The notes under the pieces are model-generated. The model searched no databases. It was not told where the DNA came from and worked only from the letters and a program-made list of their open reading frames with translations. A DNA stretch of 64,000 bases from Hymenochaete sp. R1 (taxonomy: Eukaryota; Basidiomycota; Agaricomycetes; Hymenochaetales; Hymenochaetaceae), in contig JAFREE010000004.1 in assembly GCA_019400425.1 (NCBI GenBank), positions 372,001 through 436,000 of the forward strand. Direction: 5' to 3'. Positions 23,197 through 35,465 of this stretch are shown piece after piece (the stretch's first letter is position 1; every line of letters begins with the position of its first letter). Made by a program: the position numbers and the translations under genes.

Positions 23197-26100
23197 ATGG
23201 CATCATTTGATGGGGGCCATCCGCTATCCCTCGAACTGACCAGCCTGCGTCAGGCAGTAGCTCACTACCAGGTTCGTGAGTGCAGGACTCCTCCGCGACA
23301 TTCTCAATGTTTTTCCACAGGGAGAAGCGCACAGGTCCAACCTTCAACTTCAGCATCTATCTGTTCAACACAGAGATGTGACTCAAAAATGTCATTATCT
23401 GGAGGAAGAACAAAATTATCTGGTCAGAGAGCTCGGGGTCCTTCGCAACACTGCTGCTATGGTTGATGACGCTGGCAAGGAGACTCTGCAAATACAGGAA
23501 CTTGTCCTATCGTTACGCAAACTCTCAGATCAACTCGACCTAGCGGAAAGAGAAATAATGTCTCTTCGTCAAGGTCTGGCAGCATCTCGCACAGAAACAG
23601 AAGTTGCGAGGCGCTTGCAAGGTTCAGCATTGGAAAGCTTAAAGGTTCTCCAGTTAGATTTAGGTAAACGGGAGGCGGAAAAGAGGCAGCTGGTTGCTCA
23701 GCTGAAATCTGAAGAGCAGCAGAGGGCGATGTCAGACCTGGTACTCGAGGAATATGCCGATCTGGTTCGGAATCTGGAAGGCCGCGAAGGTCGCGTTAAT
23801 CGAGCATCTGTGGACGGACTACAACACGCTCGGAACGGATTGCAAAAGCTACTCAACGAATCCAATGAAGATGCGGAGAAGCTTCATGCGCAAATCGCAC
23901 AGCTCTACGAGGCCTTAGAACAAGCTCGAAGGGAGCTTCAGGTTGAGCGCGACGTTTCAGTGGATGTTAGGAAGACCTTGGTTGAGACGCAAACGCAGCT
24001 GGAGAAATATGAACGTGATGATCAAGCAGCAGCGAAAATGGTTTCTCGATATATGTCTGTCCTTCTTGGCTTTGTCGACATTATTTAAACTTACTTTCTC
24101 ATTTGAAGGAAATTCTCGCAGTCGTCGACCAATGTACTCCACGGTGCTATCTTTGGCTTGAAATCACGCCAACAAGCAATGTCGGCCTCTTTCGAAGCTC
24201 GATTGAAAGAAGCGTCAGAAACATCAGCGTCAGAGAAGAGGCAAATTGAGCAGCTACAACGGGCCTTTGAGGATCTCACGGAAGAAATTTCGAGGGAAAC
24301 ATATGGTCGAAGAAGAGAAGTGGTACTTCGTTTGGCCATGCTTGCACGAGAGGAAAGCCTGATGGAAAGACTCCGCCGATGGCTCTTACGGATAAGAGAA
24401 GAGATGCGAGGCACTGAAGGGGACGATCCAAATGGAGCGCACCAAAGCATCCAAAATGCACTAGCAGCCGCTGAGGATATTTTACGCGCATTTGATAGTC
24501 CATTCGAGTCACAAGCGGAAATTTCATCGTCTTCTGCACGGATGTTTGCCGCCGAAGCATCAGTTCGCGCCCTCCAGGCCGAATTGCAGCGTGAAACGAA
24601 CGACAAGCTTATTCTGGGGCGTCAGCTTGCGAGCTTCATTTCCGGGAGGGATAGTACAACATTCGTTTCGAGAGTCGGCGAATCGCACAATATGCAAGTC
24701 CGTTCTACTTTGCATGAAAACGAATCGAGAGATGGTATGAACAATCACCCAGTCACAATTTCTGGGATCTCTATCAATAATTCGCCAGAGCTTCATAGCG
24801 CTACTGAAACATCGTCTCGCTTACTACCATTCGACACCCATGATTTATCACAGCCATTTGAAGCTGGCTCTTCGTTATTGGAATTTCCTCTTAGCGATGA
24901 TTTCTCTTCCACATCGACTCCCGAAAGCGAGACGCACGTTGTCAGTCTTGCTCAGGAAAGGGAGACTAAAGATATTTGCGTCGATCCTATTCCACTACGA
25001 GAAGACGTTCCTGTGACGAATTCGGAGTGCGGCTCTTCCTTTAACCGTTCTGCGGACAAGGGGGAAGCTATAGTCACTTCTTTAAGCTTCCCGGGTCATG
25101 CAGAGGAGACTGACGGCGTTGCACTGCAAGGACCCTGTAACAACAATGAGCAGTTTCTATTAACCGAGGACGAATGCCAGCCAGAGAACGATTTCGTCCT
25201 GCTCCAAGACCGACGACCGAAGGAAAATGTTAATTTGGGCTCCTCCCATCAGGCATTCGCGTACACCTCGTACACCCCGAAAGACAATGTTCAATGTTCC
25301 AAACTCGATGATTGCCGTGATATCAGAGCGATTCTTTCGAAGGTTGTATCCACGGTAAATCGCTACAACGACATACAAAAGTCGTTCCGTGACTGCCACC
25401 TGTCCCTCCAACAGATGAAAACAAGTCTTCCTGAGAACTCAAGAATATCAAAGGATTCGTTCAACTCCATTCTTGATCGCCTTGGTGATCACTGTGAAGA
25501 CGCCAGGGTCGAGCTTGAGATTCGCGTTGCCGATGAGGAACGGATGATGAGAGGATTTGAGACCCTGCTGACGGTTACAGGTGCTCTATCGGAGGAAATG
25601 GACCCGCAGGCAACGTTGGATGAGATTGAGGCCTTTGCTGACGGCTCAGATCCAGCGGTACTTCGTGCACAAGACTCGTTGAAGCACAAACTTGACGATT
25701 TAGAGCACGACATCGCCGTTCTGAAACGTGCTACAGTAGGGTCATCTCCGCTTCTTTTACCCAATAATGCGCCACCGAGTCCTGAGGATCGACCCAAACC
25801 GTCTGGGTGGTCGGCTTGGACTGGAGCCATTCTGGCACCGTCGCGCCCTTCCAGCCCCGCGCCTAGCTTTGGCGCTGTAATGACCTCTCCCCGACTTCGA
25901 CACTCCCCTTCTTCCCAGAGCCTCCGTCCTTATTCTCAGGATGTGACATCGAGCCTCGGTCTTCGAATACCAGTGCCCTCTGACATCTCTCATCCTCAAA
26001 GCAATCCAGCAACGGCAGCGGGGTTTTTCATGAGTCGCGGAGCACCGAGACCCCGTGTGGCGTCGAACATGCTTGGATTGGGATTTAAGGGAGGAGTGGG

Positions 26101-26203
26101 AGGGATTATACATGGCTCCCGTATGCCTTCGAATTTTGGACAAGGCAGTGTACCTAGACAAGCACCTTATACTCGTGGTGACTCGGATGATGACGTGGAC
26201 TAG
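23197..26203 (+). CDS. Large uncharacterised coiled-coil protein
   Basis: A 967-aa protein I cannot place in a named family. Exons: 23197-23271, 23321-24054, 24109-26203. Residues about 10-260 form a nearly continuous coiled coil (heptads in LQIQELVLSLRKLSDQLDLAE and LHAQIAQLYEALEQARRELQ). A second helical block runs around SEKRQIEQLQRAFEDLTEEI and MERLRRWLLRIREEM. A Ser/Asp-rich linker follows, then another helical region (residues about 690-800) and a disordered tail with SPAPSFGAVMTSPRLR-type repeats, a Gly-rich patch and an acidic end DSDDDVD. The architecture fits a tethering or scaffold protein, such as a Golgi or autophagy scaffold; that is inference from shape only. The ATG at 23197 follows an in-frame stop, which favours it over an upstream start. 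Confidence 0.7.
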
Positions 26204-26510
26204 ATACACCATTATTTTCATAAATTTCTCCTCTTATACCTTAATGAAGCTCACATGAAACTTCAAGGAGCGTCCTGTGACCAGTGCGTGCCGAGTTGAC
26301 TTACAAATCGGCTCTTCGAGTTTAAATCCTGGGTTCGGCTTACGATGAGATCATCATAACTTATCGTCGATCCATTGAGATCGACTCTCAGCTTGAGTAT
26401 TATTCACTCACTCAGCGCCAGTTCCTGGTTTTGAACACACACTTTCACTTTACTACTACTCCCAGCGCTTGTTGCTCTCCCTTAGAACCCAACGAAATTT
26501 TCTAGAGAAA
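26204..26510. promoter_or_regulatory. Intergenic, HEL2 promoter
   Basis: 307 bp between two same-strand genes, with no ORF; pyrimidine-rich just before the HEL2 ATG. Confidence 0.45.
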
Positions 26511-29091
26511 ATGTCTGCCGCCACCACTAACGCTACCGTGGGCGTCCAGACCGGCTCCGGAGGCCGTGGTCTGCGAAACAGTAGAGGAAGGCGTAATCAT
26601 CCAAAGAAAAACGACAACGTTGAGCGTCAACCTGCCGCAAGCGCCACAGGGCCAGTAAACGTGGTCTCGAAGGAGACCGATACGTCTCAGACGAGCACGG
26701 ATGTAGACTCTGTTTGCTTCATCTGTGCCGAACCCGTCAAATATTATTCATTGTCAGCGTGCAATCATCGGACCTGCCACATATGTGCTTTGCGCCTACG
26801 AGCCCTATACAAGGTCAGTCTCAACTCCGCCATTGCGGGTACCAATGTTCACCGTGCATTTGTTCAAAACAGAAAACGGAATGTACCTTTTGCAAGGTGC
26901 GCGATACCGAAGATTGTCGACGTGCATTCGTTGGCTCATACACTAGAAGCACCCTCAAGAAATTGTTATCTTCACTGCGTCTCCGACTTCATTATTTACG
27001 GAATACGACCTAGAGAACTTAGCATACAGAGACTCAAAACTGGCGGTTGCTTTTGAGACCCAGGAAATGATGGAAGAGACCCTCGCATTGCTCCGTTTCA
27101 ATTGCCCAGACGATTCTTGCGTTTTCGTAGCTAAAGGCTGGTGAGAGTATCTCTACTTGTATTCTATATACTCTTAGCTTACGACATGCAACAGGAACGA
27201 CTTGAAGGTGCACGCTCGGGCTGAGCATAGTAGATCAATGTGGTGCGTACTATGGTTGCTTGTAGCACGTTCATGTACTCATAGCAGTCCAGCGATTTGT
27301 GCATTCGATTCAAGAAAGTTTTCTCCCATGAGCACACTCTTCATACGTCTCCTCAGTTGCAAACCCACCTGCCTTCGATCCGCCATAGATCTGCAAGAGG
27401 TCACGGGAAAGAAAAGAACAAGATTGACGTTGAAGTCCATCCCTACTGCGAGTTCTGTCGGGAATGCCTCTTCGGCGATGATGAAATGTTTTCGCACATG
27501 CGTGAAAGACACGAGGAATGCTTCTTGTGTAAGCGTCATGGAATACGCGATCAATAGTGAGTTACTCACATCATCATGCCCATTTCGACTACTCAATTCA
27601 TACCTTTTCCAGCTTTGAGAATTACGAAAGTTTGGTAGGTAGGCTTTCGGAGTTTTGAGCGCTGGGCTCATATTTTTTTTCCTAGGAGCGACATTTCTAT
27701 GACTCACATTTTCCGTGTCGAAAAGCAGATTGCCAAGCAGAGAAATTTGTTGTCTTCGGAACGGAAATGGATCTGAAAGCACATATGCTTGAAAAGCATG
27801 GTGGGCAAATGTCAGCAAACGAGATAAGGGATGCGCGCAGAGTAGAGGTTCATTTTGACTCCATTGGTGCAAACCGCAACAGAGGGCGTGGTCAAGCCCC
27901 GCGGGAACCTCCTGTTCGTCAGCCACCACCTCGGCAAGTGCAAGCTGTTGCTGGTAGACGAAGAGAAGGCTTTGGTGCGGCTTTGACGACCGAAAGCAAT
28001 GTCGGCCCTGTCTCGAACGGTCCACGAATGCAGAGTGGCGGTAAAAACGCATTCTCAGACGACTTCGATCCTGAGACGGCGAGGTATGACTACTTTCTGT
28101 CTCTGGCCATTTAACATTCAAACGATATTTCAGGAGGCACGATGACTTCATGAGAAGAGTCGCTTTTTTGACGTCCGATTCTCAGGCAGCGGATGCCGCT
28201 GTACGTTCAGCGATTCGTGCGTTTAGAATCTCCGAGTCGCCCGCTAGAGATGTGATTTCGACATTCTACAATGTTGTCAACCGAGACGTTGAGGCCACGG
28301 CCAGTTTGATCATGCCTCTTGTAGACTTATTAGATGAGGAGGAGAAAAAGCAGGACCTTTTAGGTGCCTTCAATGGCTTCAAAATTGAAGTTAGTAATTT
28401 TTGCTGTATACATCATCAGTGTCTTTAATCATCTTTACAGCAACGACAAGAATTCCCCGATCTGCCGGCTGCAGGAAAGCAAGTCTTGAATGCTAAACAT
28501 TCGACTCACTCAAGGCAATCAACTGGTCAGATTTGGGATCGAGTAGCTCGAGCTGCGACTTCGACTCCAGGAGCAGGTCCCTCGAGGCCAATACAAAACG
28601 TTGCCGACCGTTTCCCTGCTTTGCCACAGGCACCACAAGCTATTAAGTCGAAAACCCCTGTCCAAGGTCCTGCCTTCCGTCAGTCTCAAAGGTCGACTCC
28701 ATGGGCCTCTTCGTCTTCAGCACCGAGCACCTCTCCCTCTCCAATGCCTGCTCAAGCTGCAACTAGACCCAGCAGTCGATCAGCAGCCAACCAAGTGAAA
28801 CAGCCACCTGGGCCACCACCGCCTAAATTTTCTAAATCGGCCTTCCCTTCCCTTCCTTCCACAACCCCCCGCGTCCCAAAGCCACAATTAAACGGGAATC
28901 AATCTCTTCGGAATATTCTAGGAAATCCAGGCCCAACATCAAACTTCTGGGAGCCCATTGGTGATTCGGACGATGTCGCCGAGGCAGAGGAAGGTGCCTT
29001 GGAAACGTCAGACTCGCAATCCAAGCAAGGTAAAGGAAAGAAAAAAGGTAAAGAGAAGGTCACGTTGTTCACACTGAACAATTTTTCTTGA
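26511..29091 (+). CDS. HEL2: RING E3 ubiquitin ligase HEL2/ZNF598 (ribosome quality control)
   Basis: A 719-aa cytosolic ligase that senses collided ribosomes and ubiquitinates small-subunit proteins. Nine exons: 26511-26813, 26873-26896, 26947-27140, 27195-27242, 27293-27556, 27613-27634, 27686-28083, 28134-28389, 28441-29091. An Arg/Gly-rich basic N-terminus (RGRRNHPKK) is followed by a RING: CFICAEPVKYYSLSACNHRTCHICALR then CTFCK across a 24-nt exon. KHPQEIVIFTAS, FNCPDDSCVFVAKGWNDLKVH and HARAEH continue the family pattern. Further C2H2-type fingers are CEFCRECLFGDDEMFSHMRERH and PCRKADCQAEKFVVF ... HMLEKH. The C-terminal third is Pro/Ser-rich and ends with a Lys-rich GKGKKKGKEK patch. 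Similarity in order and spacing to ZNF598 is strong. Confidence 0.92.
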
Positions 29092-29185
29092 TTCTTGTGA
29101 CGGTCATACGGACGCAAGAAGTGGACTCTGTGTATTGAAAGCTGTTACATCGAATAGCAATAACCAGGTCGAATGCGTTTTCTGC

Positions 29186-30723
29186 TCAATATCTACTGCG
29201 CTCAGAAAAACGTTCAGTGCGTTTGCGAACCATCATTACAATCTTTCCAAATTGGCTCCCGTGCTTCATCAGGTCGAAGCCCTTCTCAAATTCGCTGAGA
29301 TCGTTCAAGACCGTAGACACGATTGGTTTCACGCGGTGTTCCGTGATGAAATTCGTTGCATTGATTAAATCTTGGCGAGATCCCATTGTCGACCCTGCCC
29401 CTCAGTTAGACACTTATCGCAGGATTCAAGTGGGTCCACAGTTTACCTATGATACGTTGATTCCTCATGACTTCCCTCATCGTAAAAGTGATCTTCGGCT
29501 CCGCAGTCCTAATATCAAATGATCAGTGCCAGAGGAGGCTGTAGCCTGTCGCTAGGATAACTAGTAAACGTACATCCCATAACAAACAAGCTTCCCTCCC
29601 TGTTTGAGGATGTTGCCAACCTTTCTAAAGAGGTCCCCGCCCCCTGAATCAATTATCGCCGATAGTGTTGAACCATGCTCCTCTAGCAATTTTGCCAAAT
29701 CTGACGGCCAACTTTCTGTCCATATGCCTAACTTAGATCCGCATGTACCCATGGAGGGCCGATTCCTTACCTGACTTATAACAGACTCCCCCTTTAGCAC
29801 CGAGTTCCACCGCCTTCTTGATCTTCTCTTCGTCGCCGCTTGATACGTACACATTCACACCCTTCGCCTTACACAATTGGAATGCGACAAGCGCCACTCC
29901 ACCTCCTATTCCTGTAATGAGGACCGAATCGCCCTTCTGCACATTAGCGGCGATAGACACTACCCTAAAGGTGATTTCAAGAAGCTTCTGAGACTATGTT
30001 GGAGATTGTAGGCTATGAAGGCACGCTACCTCCAAGCTGTGACGCCGGCAAGTGGCCATGCTGCGGCCTCTTCATTGCTGAGAAATTCAGGTGCCTCAAT
30101 GACCTGGTCCCTCTCGACCTTAACGTAGTCCGAAAAAACTCCAATCGATGGGTACCTGACGCCGCCTATGACTACAACTCCAAATCTAGAATTATGTTGA
30201 GTCAGGCTGGTATTCGTATTGCTAGAGGAATTGCGAGAGTAACTTGGACTCTGGAGTTTCTGGATGGTTCTCCCATCCTCGCATCGGGAGCATGAAAACC
30301 CTTTTGTGTAACATGGCATCGTTTTTTGCTCCCGAAGCGACGACGATGCCTGACGAAAAGCTTCAGGATAAGCTTGCAAAGGAGGTTTTATCGGCGTATA
30401 TACCCACCAACAGCATCCGATCCCAGCACAGAATCAAAGCCAATGCCTGGATACATCCCCTTTCTAATCCAGAGCTATCGTGTATCGAGTCAGTTCAAAG
30501 ACTGAGCAATAAGTCGAACCTGCTATCGTCTGATATTATTACGACGGACATCACGATGATTAAATGCCACTGCCGACACATGCACCAAAATCTCATGTGA
30601 CTTGAGTGGCAATTCGAGCGACTTGTTTTCTAGCGACACGCCATGATAGGGCGGAGTACCCTGAGTGTCAGAAAAACGTTTCAAGACGAGAGCCCTCGTC
30701 ACCGATGGGATCGACGAGACCAT
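29186..30723 (-). CDS. Zinc-independent MDR oxidoreductase (quinone-reductase-like)
   Basis: A 373-aa medium-chain dehydrogenase/reductase, probably NADPH-dependent. Eight exons (minus): 30723-30550, 30474-30408, 30349-30244, 30185-30030, 29964-29771, 29727-29574, 29508-29447, 29394-29186. The GroES-like part shows HEILVHVSAVAFNHRDLWIRKG, GFDSVLGSDAV and GIVVASG; EEAAAWPLAGVTAWR leads to the Rossmann domain with VLITGIGGGVALVAFQLCKAKG (nucleotide-binding glycines). KITFTMREV and GSTMGSRQDL close the fold. The Cys of the catalytic zinc site is replaced in NHRDLW, and the structural-zinc cysteine lobe is absent, so it should be a QOR-type enzyme. Substrate unknown. Convergent with HEL2, with only 94 bp between stops. 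Confidence 0.88.
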
Positions 30724-31097
30724 GATAACAACTTAAAAACCTGTCGGCGAAAACTTCGTGGACGAAAAAGAGAAATGATGATGGTAATGAATGAGAGCAT
30801 CGGCAACGACACAAATGGAACTCTTTCACATCCGGAATATAGCTTACGCGATGACAATATTACAATAGAGCGAAGCATGAGAATCCGGCGAGTCGACCCC
30901 ATTTGTTCACGGAACGGAGAGGGAGACGCTCGTCGTCGGCGATGCGATGTTAATAGTAAGACTTTCATGCTTTCGCCGAGAGCTGATCAGCTTACCTTTC
31001 CTTGATGCTGTGGAGAAACGAGTATAAGAGGGACTGTTCAAAAAGAGAAAATCCCGCAACATCAGCCAGTCGACTTCAAATAGCGGCAAACTCTTCC
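30724..31097. promoter_or_regulatory. Divergent promoter, MDR enzyme / Zn2Cys6 gene
   Basis: 374 bp between divergent start codons without a supported ORF. Confidence 0.45.
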
Positions 31098-31890
31098 ATG
31101 AATCACCAAATCGATTCTCGTCCTCCACTACCACTACCTTACGCACAGCTAATGTCTCCTAATATCACTGTACCTACTCGGAACGTCTTGTTTACACTTT
31201 GGGCAGTCAATCAAATGAAGCACATCTGCGCCCTCCAGGAGCAAAGCATAAAAACGATGATATTTTCTCCGCCAAGGCAAGTCCCGCGAGAACCTCAGCG
31301 ACATACCGGACCTGGAAAGGCAAAGAGGAACACAGGGGCAAAGAGGAACACAGGGGCAAAGAGGAACACAGGGGCAAAGAGGAACACAGGGGCAAAGAGG
31401 AACACAAAACCTTGTGAACTGTGTAGAGACCAAAAGAAAAAGGCCAGTTTGGAATTGCTGTTATTTCTTACTATCTTCTAACCACGATTCCTTTACTAGT
31501 GCGATATCATTGAGGGTACACCCAAACTTTGCATTTTATGCAAGGGGAGAAACTTGGTCTCCTGTCCAAGTCCAACAACATCGCCAACTAAATCCGCAGG
31601 CTCCGCCTCCGACGGCAGGATAAGTGTGAGTTCCTCCTTCCTCGTCATTGATAGCCAGCTGTCCTAATGCCACCTGAAAGCGAGTTGGATCTATTCGGAG
31701 CTTTGATGAAATTCAAGATGATAAGTTCGAAAATTTGCCTCCTCTCAAGCGAGCCCGAATGGATTGCGGAAACGAGTACAGCTTGCCGTCTAACATTCGA
31801 GTTGATGATCAAAGTGTCGTACGTTCCGAGGGCTTCTCTGGTTCTCTGTGTGCTCACAAAGCTCGTCAGACACTTAAACAGGAAGATTGA
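31098..31890 (+). CDS. Small Zn2Cys6 DNA-binding protein with NTGAKR repeats
   Basis: A 226-aa fungal binuclear zinc-cluster protein, presumably a nuclear transcription regulator. Exons: 31098-31442, 31500-31625, 31681-31890. The cluster reads CELCRDQKKKCDII ... PKLCILCKGRNLVSC, with the spacing C-x2-C-x6-C-x9-C-x2-C-x7-C, and the canonical basic RxxKxK between Cys2 and Cys3. It is split by an intron exactly before Cys3; that intron starts GC (AAG|GCCAGT) but has a perfect TTCTAAC branch site and CTAG end. Upstream is a basic Lys/Arg array from a perfect 18-bp tandem repeat (about five NTGAKR units). No fungal transcription-factor middle-homology domain follows, so the protein is unusually short. 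The start is chosen as the ATG before NHQIDSRPPLP; an earlier in-frame ATG is possible. Confidence 0.72.
31319..31406 (+). repeat. Perfect 18-bp tandem repeat, about 5 copies
   Basis: GGCAAAGAGGAACACAGG repeats head to tail with no differences in the full copies (copy starts near 31319, 31337, 31355, 31373, 31391). The period is a multiple of three and the array is in frame in the Zn2Cys6 gene, giving NTGAKR hexapeptides. Identical copies point to recent expansion and a likely length polymorphism. Confidence 0.92.
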
Positions 31891-32008
31891 GAATTCTCTT
31901 TCGCACAATCCGTTTAAATTAGAATGACTTTTCAATAATGCTCTTAAACTCACTGATTCGGTTCCGACATATGCATTCATCTATTTATGTTTGGTAAAAC
32001 GATCAACA

Positions 32009-34851
32009 TTAGCTGTCGCTGTCATCCGTATCGCTTAAGACATGAACTTCTCTTATCGATTCTATGCTTCCATATGGCAACTGCCCACTCTGAAAGCGTC
32101 CCAAAAGCCAATCTACACGACAGAGCCCTGAAGCTGTAGCAGATGCCAGCAGAGGTGCACGACCGAGTCCAGACCCGTTATTCCAGCGCACTCGGGTGAT
32201 AGACACCTCGGGAGGCCATGCCCCAGAGCTAACCGTCACTTCGATGTTAGGATTTTTGGACCGCGACGCATTTTTCTTGTCAGCTAATTCCTGAAGAGAA
32301 ATGAACACAAGCTTCTATCACATATAGACACGGAGTCACGTACCTGTGGCAGAAATTGATCAAACATCCGGTACTCACCGGTCCTTCTGTCGAAGTCCAT
32401 TTGATAGATTCGGTAGGTGAAATACGGCTGTTGAAATATTACCAGCTCAAAAAAAAACTTAAGGAAATACTGCTTGTATCACCATTTCGGGTCCACGTCG
32501 TATTGTTTTCAACATGTTTGTAGCGTACAGACATCCGTCAGCACAGCCGGCTGCGAGCTGAGGGTGATAGTCAGATGAGTGAACGCTCTGCATGCAAATA
32601 TCAGTCTTGTCATGTACATCGAGCACTTTGTTCAACGAACCCAGACAGGTCCTCCTGTTTCTAGTAGAGAGCGCCCCAGAACAAATGTACCCGTGTCTAA
32701 CGACCAATGCTTTACGAGATTGTCAAGGTCAATTGTTACTATGCCCTCGTTGAATCTCGAATACGACAAGGCGAAGATAGCGTCTATTTAAATTATGATG
32801 AACGCTGCATATCCTAGCGGAGGGTGTGTCTTACCTCGTGTCCTATTCAATATATTGCTAGCTCCCTCCCTTATGTCGGTTAGCAGTTCTAGACCATCGG
32901 AACCGACACTCGCTACTATGTTCGGATTCTCTGTAAAATCCATCTTCCCGTCTGCTGATACTGAAGGGGCTGGGACCCAGCACACAGAGTTTACCGCTGT
33001 TTGGTGCAGTGGACAGTAAAATGTTGGGAAGATATCTAGGTTTTAGAAAAGTAAACTAGAGTGCTTTTAATGGATTGGACTGCACTTCACCTTCACAAAC
33101 ACTATTGCCTACTGGATCATTGAGGTCATATACTGCGATTGAACCTGGAGGGACGCGTCCAAATAAGAACCTATGCTTGAAGCTGTGGATTGGGTATTTT
33201 ACCGTTTCCACACCCGGCAACAAGTCGATCGCTATTAGCCCAGTCAAGTGACGTAAAGCATGTCTCTTCAAGGCAGAGTCGAATATGAGGCACGACCTTG
33301 ACTATAGTTGATTTTTCTTAGCACAGGAAAAACAAGAGGAGATTACCTCTTACCAAAGATCGAGCCTCCTTCGGATCGCGGTAAATCCATGGGATCCGGC
33401 ACTACGAAGATAGAAAGAGAACCATCTTCGAACACACCAGCCAACAAACCAAGCTTCCGTACCAGAGACGATGACGGCTTGCCCCACTGCTTTCTTCAGC
33501 ATCTCAAGATTTCTAAGAGAAAGTTCTACTTACAGAATCATTAGATGGAAGGGGACACCATTTCAATTCCCGACTTGCCCCACAATCGATGCAAAGTATC
33601 ATATCACATTTCATTTCGCCAATTCCACTCACGGATGATTGCCGTGCATGTTCAATGCTCGATGATTCATTTGCTGAGAAGCTCCATATTTGAATACAGG
33701 CAGGAGTGGGATAGGGACAGCGTGTCCCTATGACTGGTGAACGAATTTTCGACTGGAGAGGACCAACAGCAAGATACTGTTTGAAGAAACGACCTTCAGA
33801 ACCTGCCATCAGCCCGAGCGAAATTCTCAAAGGTAGTGAACACCGACTAGGTTGATCGTCTGCATAAATCGGACACCAGTCAAGTGCCCAAGCAGGAGAT
33901 CCTACATAGAAGACATAGGACTCAGATCCGGGGGAGAAATCATCTGTATTATAGTGAGGAATCAACGACGGCGTATCGAAATAAAGTGAACAAACGAACT
34001 CAGTTTACAAGATTCCAAGATGCCCAATTCCTTCTTGTGCTCATTTCCGGGTTGACCAAATGTGCATACCAAAGGAGAATCGAGAGTCGAACTTGAAACG
34101 CCGTATTTTGGGATGTATTCTTCCGCAGTTCTGTTTCAATGCACAAAATGCTACAAGGCATGTGATATGAATACACTCACAATGTATTCAAAATCTCCAA
34201 GCCTTCAAACGTGCGTAGCTGGTCATGAACTCTCGGTCTTCTTGTAGCTTCGGTTTCGACACCCCCTTCAAGCAAAAGAGATTCCTTCCACCAGGATCTA
34301 TCCTCTAGTAGTTCCCAAGCGGGACCGCGACCGATATTATAGCCAGTCGCCTTCGCCAACTTATCCGCCACAAAAACATTGGAATTCCAGGCGTTTGCAG
34401 AGGTGGTTCTTGCGGCTTTAAAAGGCATGGGCTCCTCTAATAGGATTTCAATGCGCGCAGGGCGACAATATAGTGGAGCTGCACGGGCTTTGTGGTCCTT
34501 ATGCGTTGAACCCGTTGGTTTGTCTCCATGCCGAGCCTGCGTTCGCCTTCTCGCTATGGAGCTCGCTGCCATCGTCTTCGCTTTCCCTCTCGATGACCTT
34601 AGCATTGACCCCTCAGCAGAATAGCTCAGTTCCGGCTCTTCATCCCTGTGGTTTTCGTCTCCGTCCTCAGATAACGACGATGAATCGTCTCCATATTCAT
34701 CACCTGATACCCGGTCAGTTGAGGCTCCTGTGATGACTTCTTTGCTGGGTCCTGCTGTGCTTAGAGTTAGAACATCTTCTCTATCATCATCATACATAGA
34801 ATCAAGAGCTGCATAATTGATCGCCTTTCGTGGTCGTAGCGAACGAGCCAT
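32009..34851 (-). CDS. TFC6: RNA polymerase III factor TFIIIC subunit, TFC6/Sfc6 type
   Basis: A 772-aa WD40-like subunit of the tauB module of TFIIIC, which binds B boxes of tRNA genes in the nucleus. Exons (minus): 34851-34181, 34130-34000, 33943-33534, 33486-33354, 33301-33203, 33144-33091, 33035-32835, 32783-32647, 32587-32471, 32427-32344, 32290-32009. The N-terminus MARSLRPRKAINYAALDS, an acidic segment and basic RRR patches precede the propeller. Family marks: VFYVGSPAWALDWCP, YLAVGPLQSKIRSPVIG, ACIQIWSF, LGLLAGVFEDGSLSIF, FTSLDWANSDRLVAGCGNG followed by SIAVYDL, and PNIVASVGSDG. Eleven exons stay in phase. The donor of the ninth exon has an alternative 15 nt earlier. Confidence 0.8.
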
Positions 34852-35020
34852 TAAGCCAAGAGGGAGGGGTAACACCAGCAATGTTAGGAAGCCCAGGCTC
34901 GATTCGAATTTGTTTTCTTTTTCGTTTCGTCGACCGTGTGTCGATCATATATTCTCTTTGCTGCTGCTGCCCAACTGGTCACTTGTAGCCGCTCCTTCCT
35001 TTGAAACCGTCTCGTTGAAC

Positions 35021-35465
35021 ATGCAGAGGTTACTGCGCCCTATTTCTCGTTGCCTACACTTTCAAACTCTTCAAAGGCAACGTTGCAACTCGCCTCAACT
35101 GCGTACATTCGTGTCGTCTACTCGTTGGTGCGAGAGCGAAGCAGGTGCTCCGACAATGTCCGCTGAGAAGTCAAAGAAGGACGGTAAGCCGTGACTCTAA
35201 CTCTTTACGATCGCACTCTTATGTTCTTCAATAAGTACCGTTGTCATCATGTCTGGAGGACACCATTCTAAATGGGATCAACTACCTTAAAGGCCAGGAG
35301 CCTGTGCGCGCGAAGAAGGACAGCGAATACCCTTCATGGTTATGGACCATCCAAAAACCGAAGGAGTATCCTGAAGACGGTCCGGGAGGGAAGGCGGAGA
35401 AGGTTCGGCTGCGTGCCGCCAACAGACAGAGGATAAAGGAGAAGAATTTCTTGAAGACGCAGTAG
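35021..35465 (+). CDS. MRPL37: Mitochondrial large-subunit ribosomal protein mL54
   Basis: A 130-aa mitoribosomal protein. Exons: 35021-35183 and 35236-35465. A classic presequence rich in Arg, Ser and hydrophobics (MQRLLRPISRCLHFQTLQRQ) precedes the mL54 core: SSCLEDTILNGINYLKGQEPV, EYPSWLWTIQKPKEYPEDG and the basic end RLRAANRQRIKEKNFL. This matches fungal MRPL37, where SSC.aGT.L.glNylK and EYP.WLW are conserved. It is divergent from TFC6 with 169 bp between starts. Confidence 0.9.

Noticed and set aside
31319..31406. Possible CRISPR array
   Set aside because: Units are contiguous without spacers and lie in a fungal coding exon.
31149..31433. Minus-strand ORF with repeated CVPLCP units
   Set aside because: It is the reverse reading of the 18-bp tandem repeat; any frame of such a repeat gives a periodic peptide. 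The plus strand encodes the Zn2Cys6 protein.
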